The notes beneath the pieces were generated by a model that ran no database searches, was not told the DNA's origin, and worked only from the letters and a program-made list of their open reading frames with translations. Below are positions 1-7,474 of a DNA stretch of 42,148 nt, piece after piece. Position 1 is the first letter of the stretch. Each line of letters starts with the position of its first letter. A program made the position numbers and the translations under genes. Source of the stretch: Fibrobacterota bacterium (GTDB taxonomy: Bacteria; Fibrobacterota; OXYB2-FULL-49-7; JAEUSG01); assembly GCA_016788315.1 (NCBI GenBank), contig JAEUSG010000244.1:1-42148 (forward strand). The letters run 5' to 3'.

Positions 1-813
1 TCCAAACCGTCCCGGGTTTTCATTAGCACCCTTGATGTAATTGGCAATGCGAAGTGAGAGTGGAATTTTAGGGTTAACAGAGGACTGGGCAGTTAGTGAC
101 CAGTTTAATTTATTTCCTCTACGGAATGTTTCGCCGGAATATTTATCTTCTCCATACATTGTTACACCAAAATCAAGTAATAGAGTGTTCCTTCTTTCAA
201 ATGCCAAAAACAGATATTCCACCGCCAGTGAAATATTTCCCTCGCTCCCGGGATCATAGACACTATCTGCAACATCTGTTGGAATAAAACTCCCTTTATA
301 TAAGAAAGAGCCTCCCAGTCCGATTGAAAGGTCTCCTGAACCAAGATCCTTGAAAACCATTCCGGCTGCGGCGCTTCCAAATATGTCAATAGTGTTATAA
401 AGCGCCCCTTCAGAAAAACCGAGCTGCCTTGACGAAACGTTTCCGGCTGTAAGAAGCTCCTCCCCCGAAAATTTATTCGTTCCTGTCGGAATGTGCACAC
501 CCACAGTTCCAAGAAGCATGTTCCGGAAATTGTAGGTAAGACGCCCCTTTAGACCGGAAAGTCTGACAACTGTTGAATTATCCAGCGATGTAAAGGCGAT
601 AACAGGTGTTGTGGCTGCATCGAAAGAAAGCTCTTTGTTAAGTGCACATGAATAGGCTAACGGCAATGCAAACAGAGTTGTTGTAACTTCTCCAACACTG
701 ACTGTTTTGAAATAGAGATCCCCGTTCAGTTCCGGTGTACGGATAAAGTCAGGCCTTGGTTCTGAAGCCAAAGCAGCGCCAACAATAGTAATCAACAGAA
801 ATATCTTTATCAT
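1..813 (-). CDS. Outer-membrane beta-barrel-like protein, C-terminus beyond the window
   Basis: An open frame of 271 codons runs from an ATG at 813 off the left edge, so the 3' end is missing. The N-terminus is a short signal peptide (MIKIFLLITIVGAALAS). After it come alternating hydrophobic/polar strands with Gly/Ser/Asn turns, as in secreted or outer-membrane barrel proteins, for example around 'GRLTYNFRNMLLGTVGVHIP'. It begins one nucleotide after the stop of the CsgG-like gene at 815, so the two are almost certainly co-transcribed and translationally coupled; no separate Shine-Dalgarno sequence is obvious. I do not recognise a specific family. The link with two CsgG-like proteins suggests an envelope or secretion-related role, which is inference. 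An ORF at 162-512 on the same strand is only an out-of-frame shadow of this gene. Confidence 0.75.
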   Translation of the reverse strand, partial: MIKIFLLITIVGAALASEPRPDFIRTPELNGDLYFKTVSVGEVTTTLFALPLAYSCALNKELSFDAATTPVIAFTSLDNSTVVRLSGLKGRLTYNFRNMLLGTVGVHIPTGTNKFSGEELLTAGNVSSRQLGFSEGALYNTIDIFGSAAAGMVFKDLGSGDLSIGLGGSFLYKGSFIPTDVADSVYDPGSEGNISLAVEYLFLAFERRNTLLLDFGVTMYGEDKYSGETFRRGNKLNWSLTAQSSVNPKIPLSLRIANYIKGANENPGRFG

Positions 814-814
814 A

Positions 815-1717
815 TTATTGAGGAATATCCGGTATCGGCACTTTTACATCTACAGCATTACCATCAGCGGCACCAATGCCGATATTCTGAACTTCAAGAA
901 ATCCATTTTTGGCTGGTGTTGTTTCTACAGCTTTTTCCGGCATAAACACTGCATTAGTCATGTTTAAAACTTGAGCGGCTGCTCTATTCTCAGCCGATAC
1001 TGTGAACATACCTGTTGTAAATACAGCTGTTGGCTTAGTGCCATAACTATTATTACGCTCTTCTTTTTTTATTCTTTTAACAGCATCAGAGGCCCTTTTG
1101 TATCCTGGATCACGAGCTGCCGCTTCAGAGAAGCACTCTGCCGCTTTTGCATTATCTCCCTTATCCTCGGCATCCAGCCCTCTGCTGTATGCCAAAAAAG
1201 CAAGAACATCCTCTGTTGCAACTACCTCTATTTTTTTCCGCTCTTCCGGTGTGAGAATGACACCCAGCATGTTAACAATACCAAACACCAATGCTTTTTC
1301 CATTTTGAAAATGGTTTTAATATCTCCTTTTTCTGTTACGGGAATCATACCATTTATCTCTGCGGTAAGACTTACTGAATTATCATCCGATTTTGAAAAG
1401 GAGCCTTTAACGACTGCATCCGCTTTAACAATATGACTCTCTTTAACTGTTGTATATTCATCAAGCGCGCCGCTCTGCCCCAGTGCAATTTCATCTGCAA
1501 GGGCGCGGACTTCTGACCTTTCAAGAAGAGTCCACCGTTTCACCTGCGACAGATCTGTTGAAATCATATCTGCAAGCCCCTTTGAAAGAGGCGCATAAGC
1601 TGTATCGCTTTCAGAGATAAAAAAGGGCAACACTGCCATTTTTTTAATACTGCCTGATTCGGCAAGAACGGTGAATGACAATGATGAAATAAGCAGCAGT
1701 ACTTTTAAAATTCTCAT
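815..1717 (-). CDS. CsgG/TolB-N-like periplasmic protein (downstream copy)
   Basis: 300 residues, with a signal peptide (about 1-19, ending VLAES) but no lipobox cysteine. The next 100 residues have the CsgG-family layout: a strand 'KKMAVLPF', then 'LSKGLADMISTDLSQ', 'WTLLERSEVRALADEIAL', 'GQSGALDE' and 'KADAVVKGSF'. CsgG-type proteins build envelope assemblies or secretion channels. Without the lipidation Cys this one is more likely a soluble periplasmic relative, which is inference. The region about 165-215 ('AFLAYSRGLDAEDKGDNAKA') looks like a short TPR-like helical pair, followed by a low-complexity tail. Its ATG overlaps the stop of the upstream paralogue by 4 nt (ATGA), so the two are translationally coupled. 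The barrel gene starts 1 nt after its stop. Confidence 0.75.
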   Translation of the reverse strand: MRILKVLLLISSLSFTVLAESGSIKKMAVLPFFISESDTAYAPLSKGLADMISTDLSQVKRWTLLERSEVRALADEIALGQSGALDEYTTVKESHIVKADAVVKGSFSKSDDNSVSLTAEINGMIPVTEKGDIKTIFKMEKALVFGIVNMLGVILTPEERKKIEVVATEDVLAFLAYSRGLDAEDKGDNAKAAECFSEAAARDPGYKRASDAVKRIKKEERNNSYGTKPTAVFTTGMFTVSAENRAAAQVLNMTNAVFMPEKAVETTPAKNGFLEVQNIGIGAADGNAVDVKVPIPDIPQ

Positions 1718-2283
1718 TTGACCGTTTCAACCATCTCTTTAATCTTTACGAAATCACTATTTGATGACAACCCTTTTTCGATAGCCTCTTTTTCTTCACT
1801 GGTGAGTTTTATTTTTAGATTCTCTGCCATTTTAAATGAGAGCTTCTCGATCATCTTAAACAGTTTTTTGGGTTTACCTGTAACTTCTTCTGCCTTTACA
1901 GTTTCTCCAGTCTCAACCTTTACAAGGCGGATATCAATCCTCATTTCGCCGTTAAAACCCATTGTAAAGCTGCCGAGAAGAAGCATTGTTGCACCGGAAA
2001 GTTTTCCAATCTGTATTGCAGAATCATCTGAAAGAATACCGCTTTGAACCAGAGCCATCTCTTCTACAATCTTATTCAATTTGGCACGCTCAACAATTTT
2101 TAAAGAGCCTATTTTACCAAGCTCAGTTGCCATCATGTCAGAAAGCCCAACTGCAAGAGGCTGCAGTGACTCTTTATTCGTGAGGCTATTGTTTGTAAAT
2201 GGAAGCACGCCAACTGTTACAGTGGGTTGCTCAGATGAATAGAGAACTGCACACAAAAGTGAAAGATACAGAAAGGCTTTCAT
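1714..2283 (-). CDS. CsgG/TolB-N-like periplasmic protein (upstream copy)
   Basis: 189 residues from the ATG at 2283; a TTG two codons upstream is less likely. There is a signal peptide (MKAFLYLSLLCAVLYSS), then the same CsgG-like core as the next gene: 'VGVLPFTNN', 'LAVGLSDMMATELGK', 'LKIVERAKLNKIVEEMALVQSG' and 'GATMLLLGSF'. It lacks the C-terminal extension of its neighbour, and both end the shared core with a conserved 'LT-EE-K--IE' segment. The pair therefore looks like a tandem duplication in which one copy gained a tail. No Shine-Dalgarno sequence precedes the ATG, and a candidate promoter lies just upstream. A role in envelope assembly or in regulating a surface apparatus is inferred from the family only. 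Confidence 0.75.
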   Translation of the reverse strand: MKAFLYLSLLCAVLYSSEQPTVTVGVLPFTNNSLTNKESLQPLAVGLSDMMATELGKIGSLKIVERAKLNKIVEEMALVQSGILSDDSAIQIGKLSGATMLLLGSFTMGFNGEMRIDIRLVKVETGETVKAEEVTGKPKKLFKMIEKLSFKMAENLKIKLTSEEKEAIEKGLSSNSDFVKIKEMVETVK

Positions 2284-2293
2284 AGACAATCAA

Positions 2294-2321
2294 AATATAA
2301 AGCCATGGCCTATGAAAACAA
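2294..2321 (-). promoter_or_regulatory. Candidate sigma-70-type promoter for the CsgG-like operon
   Basis: On the minus strand TTGTTT (2321-2316) and TATATT (2299-2294) are separated by 16 nt, placing the transcription start only about 3-5 nt before the ATG at 2283. An 8-bp inverted repeat (TTTCATAG/CTATGAAA, 2278-2285 and 2310-2317) brackets the region. The genes may also be read through from the upstream glycosidase gene, which ends 22 nt before this element. Confidence 0.3.
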
Positions 2322-2342
2322 CTGATTTTAATGGATTTATGC

Positions 2343-4721
2343 TTATCTTACCAGAAAAAGCGGTACAGCTTTTTTCTTTGTCTGACAATCAAAAACAGCA
2401 AGGTATATTCCTGACGCCAGCGATCTGCCAAAGTTATCCCGTCCATTCCATGTAACAGAGCGATCCAACGCACCAACAGCAATTTCACGGACTATCTTTC
2501 CCTGCTGATTGTATATCCGAAGCGAACCTTCAGAACTTCTTATGTATGGTATCGAAATCTTTGTGGTCGGGTTGAACGGATTCGGCGCAGCAACCATCTC
2601 TGCACCAGATATTACTGAAAGCCCCTCTGCATCCGTTGCAGCTTTAAGAGCCAGCCAATCTTTCCATGTCTCCCACCCATTTCTCGGATTACCCATATCG
2701 TCAAGAAGCCCGCAATCCCGCCAGATCAGCGACAATGAGTCTCTTCCAAGTGCATTTACCCATAGCGAATCAAAGTCAAATGCGGTAAACCACACTGCAA
2801 ATAGAGCATTCCTGGCAGCGCAAGCCTGAAGAACTGATGAAAGAAATGCGTTCTGCCTCTTTACAGTTCCTCTGAAAATGTTTCCGTGTGCACTCCAGGT
2901 CTGTGCTGAATAGCCGCACTCTGATATCGCAACAGGCTTGCTTGTTAATGAAAAGAGATGGGAGACATAATCAGCTGGAAGTGAATCACATAATATTGCA
3001 CTCATATAGGGGTATATTGAAAAAGCTATGAAGTCAGAGGAGGGTTCAACATCTCTTAATGCTTTAAGCTGGTTAGCCAATGTATCTCCGCTTGACCACT
3101 GCGGATAAAAGGGGGTTCCGACAAAAGTTACTCCAACTTTAATTGCGGGATGTGATACTTTCAGAGAATCATAAACATACTTCCGTAAAGAGACAAATTT
3201 TGACCACTCACCTCTGTTTTTACTCATAAGAAGATTAACTTCTATGCCAATAGCAACCCACTCCGGTTTAAATAGTTCCACCATTTTTCTGGAGTAATTC
3301 AAAAATGCCCGCTTTACAGAATCGCTGTCAAAGGCCTTAGTGCTCCACTCAGGCGGCAGCGGCTGACTTATAGCGTTGTTTCTGTATCCTGCCAGACCGG
3401 ATCTCTCAAGATTAAGAGGATTGAGAGACAAAAAGACGCTACTGCCGCTATTTTTTATTTTATCAAGCTTAAAGTTAAGATCGTCTGAAAAACTTTTCGG
3501 GAAGGGAAGGTTATTATAACATTCTGTCCAGGGAACTCCTTCATCTATATGCTCGCTAATCATGTCGCTGTTTGCGAGAATAGAGTCATACCCGTTATTA
3601 ACTGCTTCAACGGTGTTGTTATAGGGCCAGGGGGTAAACCCCATCTTGAAGGATCTGTTTTTAGGCAGAATGGCTTTTACAGTGTCTGTTCTCGCTTCGA
3701 ACTCCTCTCTGTATGCATGAAAGGCAGGCTTTTCCCTTCCATCGCGTGCAATAAACCCCATCGTACCAAGCCATGCCATAAACCAGGGGGCGCTGTTGCC
3801 GTACCATGCTGCAAACATGTCAAGATCGCGCTGGGAAATATCATTCAGCCAGAAATAGTAAAAGCATTTTATCTGGTCTGCATGACTATCCCACGCTTTA
3901 AAGCTTTCAACAACAAACTGTCTCTGAAGATCCTCTGAACCATTTACAAAGGAGTCGGCAGAGGGACAACCAAACTCTGATATGTAGATTTTCTTTGCTG
4001 GAAAAAGTGCGCAGAGAGTATCAAAATCGGTATGCAGTTTTACCGGGTTGACAACCTGAAACATCGTGTCCAGCATGTAATAATTTACGAATATCAGATC
4101 GCTCTTCAGATTTAATTCAATAACATCACTGCGGTTGTAGTACTTAAGTCCGAACCATGTGTTTTTGTTGGCTATTTTTATGGAGGGATGTCTTGCTCTG
4201 AGGCTGTCTGCGACTTTCCCGTAAAATGCCTTATATTCCGGCCATTTCGCTGGTCGGCTTTTCAGATAGTTATCTGTTTCATTTCCAATTACAAATGCAT
4301 GCACCTCAACATCTGGCAAACCGGCCAGTACATATTCTGCCGCCCGGAGATAATGCGCAACCACCACTGAATCCTGCAGAGGTCTGTTTTTCAGCTGCTT
4401 TGGGACTCTGCTTGTATCTGTGTCAAGTGATGATAAAATTACTATTACCTTCATCGGGTAATACTTGTACATTATGTTGGCATATTTAATCTGAAGATTT
4501 GGATCTTTGAGATTTCCCAGCGTATCTTCAACATCATCCCATGCCATATCGAGAGTAGCTACACTGCCGCCTGAACGGTGTGATGTCACCAAAGAGCTGA
4601 ACATGCTGCCAGTATCACCTACTGATAACTGGAAACCTAAAAAGCGGTCACCCATTGGAAGCGGTCGTTCAAAGGCAGAAATAAATGCGGTTAATGCGAT
4701 AAGTATTATTAGAGTTTTCAT
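2343..4721 (-). CDS. Secreted tandem clan GH-A-like glycoside hydrolase with T9SS-type sorting domain
   Basis: 792 residues. Signal peptide about 1-17, then two TIM-barrel-like halves. Half 1 (about 20-345) has the clan GH-A acid/base signature N147-E148 ('VIGNETDNY') and the strand-7 nucleophile E249 ('IYISEFGCPS'). Half 2 (about 355-695) has 'IGIEVN' (E494) and 'VAISECGYS' (E601). The overall look is closest to GH53-like endo-galactanases and related (beta/alpha)8 enzymes; the exact family is uncertain. Residues 713-792 form the Ig-like sorting domain, starting PNPFNPTTKI and ending in a terminal Arg. Having two potentially active barrels in one chain is unusual. A sigma-54-type element lies immediately upstream at 4737-4750, which would leave a 5' leader of only a few nucleotides. 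Likely substrate is a plant-type galactan or similar glycan, inferred from neighbours. Confidence 0.8.
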   Translation of the reverse strand: MKTLIILIALTAFISAFERPLPMGDRFLGFQLSVGDTGSMFSSLVTSHRSGGSVATLDMAWDDVEDTLGNLKDPNLQIKYANIMYKYYPMKVIVILSSLDTDTSRVPKQLKNRPLQDSVVVAHYLRAAEYVLAGLPDVEVHAFVIGNETDNYLKSRPAKWPEYKAFYGKVADSLRARHPSIKIANKNTWFGLKYYNRSDVIELNLKSDLIFVNYYMLDTMFQVVNPVKLHTDFDTLCALFPAKKIYISEFGCPSADSFVNGSEDLQRQFVVESFKAWDSHADQIKCFYYFWLNDISQRDLDMFAAWYGNSAPWFMAWLGTMGFIARDGREKPAFHAYREEFEARTDTVKAILPKNRSFKMGFTPWPYNNTVEAVNNGYDSILANSDMISEHIDEGVPWTECYNNLPFPKSFSDDLNFKLDKIKNSGSSVFLSLNPLNLERSGLAGYRNNAISQPLPPEWSTKAFDSDSVKRAFLNYSRKMVELFKPEWVAIGIEVNLLMSKNRGEWSKFVSLRKYVYDSLKVSHPAIKVGVTFVGTPFYPQWSSGDTLANQLKALRDVEPSSDFIAFSIYPYMSAILCDSLPADYVSHLFSLTSKPVAISECGYSAQTWSAHGNIFRGTVKRQNAFLSSVLQACAARNALFAVWFTAFDFDSLWVNALGRDSLSLIWRDCGLLDDMGNPRNGWETWKDWLALKAATDAEGLSVISGAEMVAAPNPFNPTTKISIPYIRSSEGSLRIYNQQGKIVREIAVGALDRSVTWNGRDNFGRSLASGIYLAVFDCQTKKKAVPLFLVR

Positions 4722-4736
4722 ATAACTCTAAAATAT

Positions 4737-4750
4737 GCAATACATATGCC
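4737..4750 (-). promoter_or_regulatory. Sigma-54-type -24/-12 promoter for the tandem GH gene
   Basis: The minus strand reads TGGCATATGTATTGCA, with GG at 4750-4749 and GC at 4738-4737, exactly 10 nt apart as RpoN promoters require (consensus TGGCAC-N5-TTGC). The expected start of transcription is near 4726, about 5 nt before the ATG. It is one of five such elements in front of secreted sorting-domain proteins in this window. Confidence 0.65.
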
Positions 4751-4802
4751 AATATGCATTCTTTGAGTTTGATGCGAAATCACTGTTTTTTGATATCAAT
4801 TA

Positions 4803-4829
4803 TGATACATTAAACGCTAATGAGTATCA
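4803..4829. promoter_or_regulatory. Candidate enhancer dyad upstream of the GH sigma-54 promoter
   Basis: An interrupted dyad: TGATAC (4803-4808) with GTATCA (4824-4829), and inside it ATTA (4809-4812) with TAAT (4818-4821). Its centre is about 90 nt upstream of the inferred transcription start, the usual distance for an upstream activating site bound by an NtrC-type activator. The role is inferred from position and symmetry only. Confidence 0.3.
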
Positions 4830-4845
4830 GTTTTGATTTTACCTG

Positions 4846-5550
4846 TTACGGCTCTTTTAATGCTGGGCGTATCATTTTATGATAGAAATCTCCGATAAAT
4901 TTACTGCAAAATATCAGAGCTCCTATAAGAATAATTCCGAAAATGATCTGAATACCGTGTTCGTACTTTTGTATGTGATGCAAGAATTTTGTCCAGATTA
5001 CAACAGACACGAAACAGCCGCCAATTACTGCGGAGAAGTTTTTCCTTATGGACATTCTCATCAGGTAACCTGATATTGAACCGACAACGGGGCCGGTTAC
5101 AGGCAGGGGGATCATTACAAAAACAAAGAGGCCAATCCATCCGAATTTTTCAATACGGCTGCGGTATTTTTCCGCCCCTTTGCCGATATTTTCATTGGCT
5201 CTTTTTAAGACGCGCAGAAAGCGGAATTTTTCTATTTGTATAGCCTGGTTGTAAGAGAGAACAAACAATGCATACATAAAAAAAAGGTTCAATGTCTCAA
5301 GGAGCATATTGTACGAAACTGTCTGCCAGAATGAAAGATTCTCTTTGACACAAAGGGCAATTGCAGCCGCCCTCCCGCCAAATGTGTTAAAAAGGAGGAC
5401 ACCTGTTAGTGCCTCTCCAGTTCTTGCTGATTGCACAAATCCGAGAGCAATGATCGAAAACGAAAGTATCAACAGTACGAAGAAAGCGAGTAAAACCCGC
5501 CCCTCCGGTAAAGCTCTGAGCTTCTTATATATTGTCAGTAATCGTTTCAT
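4846..5550 (-). CDS. Small multidrug export-like membrane protein (COG2426/PF06695 type)
   Basis: 234 residues from the ATG at 5550; an in-frame TTG at 5589 would add 13 residues but is a poorer start. There are four to five hydrophobic segments: near residues 18-40 ('VLLAFFVLLILSFSIIALGF'), 75-98, 138-168 and 185-218. The conserved 'FVMIPLPVTGPVVGSISGYL' region is the hallmark of the 'small multi-drug export' family, which resembles DedA/SNARE-associated proteins. It is probably an inner-membrane transporter or scramblase-like protein; its substrate is unknown and the family's drug-export name is poorly supported in general. It is a single gene, divergent from the barrel gene at 5727. Confidence 0.75.
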   Translation of the reverse strand: MKRLLTIYKKLRALPEGRVLLAFFVLLILSFSIIALGFVQSARTGEALTGVLLFNTFGGRAAAIALCVKENLSFWQTVSYNMLLETLNLFFMYALFVLSYNQAIQIEKFRFLRVLKRANENIGKGAEKYRSRIEKFGWIGLFVFVMIPLPVTGPVVGSISGYLMRMSIRKNFSAVIGGCFVSVVIWTKFLHHIQKYEHGIQIIFGIILIGALIFCSKFIGDFYHKMIRPALKEP

Positions 5551-5726
5551 GAAGGATATATGATAAGCTATTCGATAGGAATAATACAAATAATGACGAT
5601 AAATTCTAATAACTCTTTAATGTAAACAGCTTTTCTCCCAACAATAATAAATTGTAAATTGCTTCAATACGACTAGAATATTATCTTTCTAGACTTTTAT
5701 TCTAACTTATAAATAAAGGTCCTACA

Positions 5727-6494
5727 ATGAAAACACTTCTGATCGTTGCTCTTTTGACTTGTTTTGCAGCAGCACAAAACTCCGAAGAAACAGAATCTGT
5801 AGATACAGAAAATTTACCTAAGAGGCATAATCGACTGACCTTTGAATTTGGTTTTGGCAATATGAAAGATGACACAAAGAGCGATGCTCAACAATGGGCA
5901 AAAGACTATAATGAGAAATTATGCAATGGCAAAACTCTTAGCGCATCATGGATGTCCTATTGGCCATCATCTCCTTTTGGAATGGGACTTTTAGTTTCAA
6001 AGTACTGGGCATCGGCTTCTCAGAATAACCTATCTATCACCTTACAACCTTCTGGACAAACTATTACTGGTACAATGAGCGACGATATCAGCATTATTTT
6101 TCTTGGTATTCCATTAGGATTGCGTTCATCTTCCAAGGAAAGCAGTATTGAAATCTCCGGTGATGTTCGAATAGGAGGTCTATTTTATTTTGATGATTTT
6201 GCTTTCGCTAATGTAACAACACAATTGTCCTCTCCAACGTTAGGTTTAGGAGGAAGTTTAAGTGCTGAACTAAAAGTGAATAAAAATTTTGGCATATTCG
6301 CAGGAGTTACTGGTACGTATGCAAGCGTATCAAGCCTTTACGTTAAAGACGGCGACAAAGAGGAGCTGGACGAACCATTAAGCTTGAACAGACTTGATAT
6401 CAATTTAGGTATCAGAATTCATTTTGAGACTGATGCTAATAGTTCAAATAATAATTACGAAAGACCATACACACCTCCGCCAAGCTTCAGATAA
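5727..6494 (+). CDS. Secreted/outer-membrane beta-barrel-like protein
   Basis: 255 residues. A clear signal peptide (MKTLLIVALLTCFAAAQ) is followed by an acidic linker and a series of amphipathic strands typical of a small outer-membrane barrel, such as 'LTFEFGFGNM', 'IIFLGIPLGLRSS', 'GDVRIGGLFYF' and 'LDINLGIRIHFE'. The C-terminus is a Pro/Asn-rich tail rather than the terminal aromatic of classical barrels. The start is supported by an AAAGG sequence 8 nt before the ATG. No specific family was recognised. It is convergent with the next gene (28-nt gap). A small inverted repeat (CTAGAA/TTCTAG) lies about 40 nt upstream. Confidence 0.65.
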   Translation: MKTLLIVALLTCFAAAQNSEETESVDTENLPKRHNRLTFEFGFGNMKDDTKSDAQQWAKDYNEKLCNGKTLSASWMSYWPSSPFGMGLLVSKYWASASQNNLSITLQPSGQTITGTMSDDISIIFLGIPLGLRSSSKESSIEISGDVRIGGLFYFDDFAFANVTTQLSSPTLGLGGSLSAELKVNKNFGIFAGVTGTYASVSSLYVKDGDKEELDEPLSLNRLDINLGIRIHFETDANSSNNNYERPYTPPPSFR

Positions 6495-6522
6495 ATAAAG
6501 AATTTTAAGATTATTTGGAATT

Positions 6523-7209
6523 TCAGATCAATTCTAATACTCTTTTCATAACTTCTAATCGCCGTTGCGGAAATTTTAATGATATACGCTTAACCTTGGA
6601 AAGTTCCTCTTCACAAAATTTAGCTGCATACTTCAATTCAGCTTTTACCTTCTTAGAATCCATTTCTGTTAGCGCCAGAAGAGTATAGTGCTGAGGAAAC
6701 ATATTCCAGCCGCCTTTACCGTTTCGCCAACTCTTAAGGGCATCCATCCCATCTGACAAATACTCTTCGGATTGATCATCAACACGTGCCGATAAATGGC
6801 GCCAGAAACCGCAGGTGCACTTGGGGCAGCAGAAAAATGCTTTTGGAAAACTACGTTTTCCGGTTCTGGTTCTGTATCTACTGTAAGCGCCTAATACTGA
6901 ACTGCTTGCTTTTTCCAGTGCAAGTTTACTTTGTGAATCATTAACACCCAGTTTCAACAGCGCCCTGCAGCACTCTTCACCCACAATATGCAAAGCTGAG
7001 AGTCTGGACGGTGTTTCACCGGTAAAGAGTTTGTAATGAGACATATCATCGTCTGCTGTTGGTGCAAAAAACATTCTATTGTAGGCGCCGGGCTGCCCCT
7101 GACGGCTTGCAATAAAGTTGGAAAATATCCGTTTATTTTCTTTTGTAATCGGCCTGGAATAAAAAAAGGATTCGTTAATTTCATCAAGAACATTAATTAA
7201 TGATCGCAT
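6523..7209 (-). CDS. Hypothetical protein with a Cys cluster
   Basis: 228 residues with a strong Shine-Dalgarno sequence (AGGAGG, 5 nt before the ATG), so the gene is probably real and well translated. There is no signal peptide or membrane segment, so it is cytoplasmic. Helical N- and C-terminal parts flank a short Cys-rich stretch at 127-133 (CCPKCTC) followed by W136 and H138, which could bind a metal or a cluster. A 'GGWNMFPQHYTLLAL' segment near 165-180 is faintly reminiscent of alpha/alpha-toroid folds. I do not recognise a family. Confidence 0.7.
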   Translation of the reverse strand: MRSLINVLDEINESFFYSRPITKENKRIFSNFIASRQGQPGAYNRMFFAPTADDDMSHYKLFTGETPSRLSALHIVGEECCRALLKLGVNDSQSKLALEKASSSVLGAYSRYRTRTGKRSFPKAFFCCPKCTCGFWRHLSARVDDQSEEYLSDGMDALKSWRNGKGGWNMFPQHYTLLALTEMDSKKVKAELKYAAKFCEEELSKVKRISLKFPQRRLEVMKRVLELI

Positions 7210-7250
7210 TCTTCCTCCTTTATACTATCAGTATAATTATTATTGATTAA

Positions 7251-7472
7251 CTGATCTTAAGTATAATTAAAAACCTTTTTGTACTTATAAACAAAGAGGT
7301 CTTAAAAGACAAACTATTCGACCCTTTAATTCTTTCAGAAAGGTCACGGATAAGCTGTCCTAATGGCAGGATTACCAAAGCGGTAAAAGAGATGAATATT
7401 ACCCGACCCGCCCTATATAATTATCTGATCAAACATGGTATTGACACAAATCAATTCAGAAAAGGTTTATAG
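7251..7472 (+). pseudogene. Remnant of a Fis-type HTH C-terminus (NtrC-family activator)
   Basis: Between two minus-strand genes the plus strand has a 73-codon open frame ending at a TAG (7470-7472). Its last 40 residues read like the C-terminal HTH of a sigma-54 activator: 'NGRITKAVKEMNITRPALYN' followed by 'YLIKHGIDTNQF'. This matches the common layout NGN(I/V)-KAA-ELGISRP-LY-LL-K-GI. There is no ATG, GTG or TTG at the front; the only Met is inside the HTH. It is therefore best read as the decayed end of a former regulator gene. It ends 2 nt from the convergent esterase stop. A short peptide with an unusual start cannot be excluded. Confidence 0.5.
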
Positions 7473-7474
7473 TA

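Noticed and set aside
162-512. 116-codon frame on the minus strand
   Set aside because: It is out of frame with the signal-peptide-bearing barrel gene that starts at 813 and covers the same bases.
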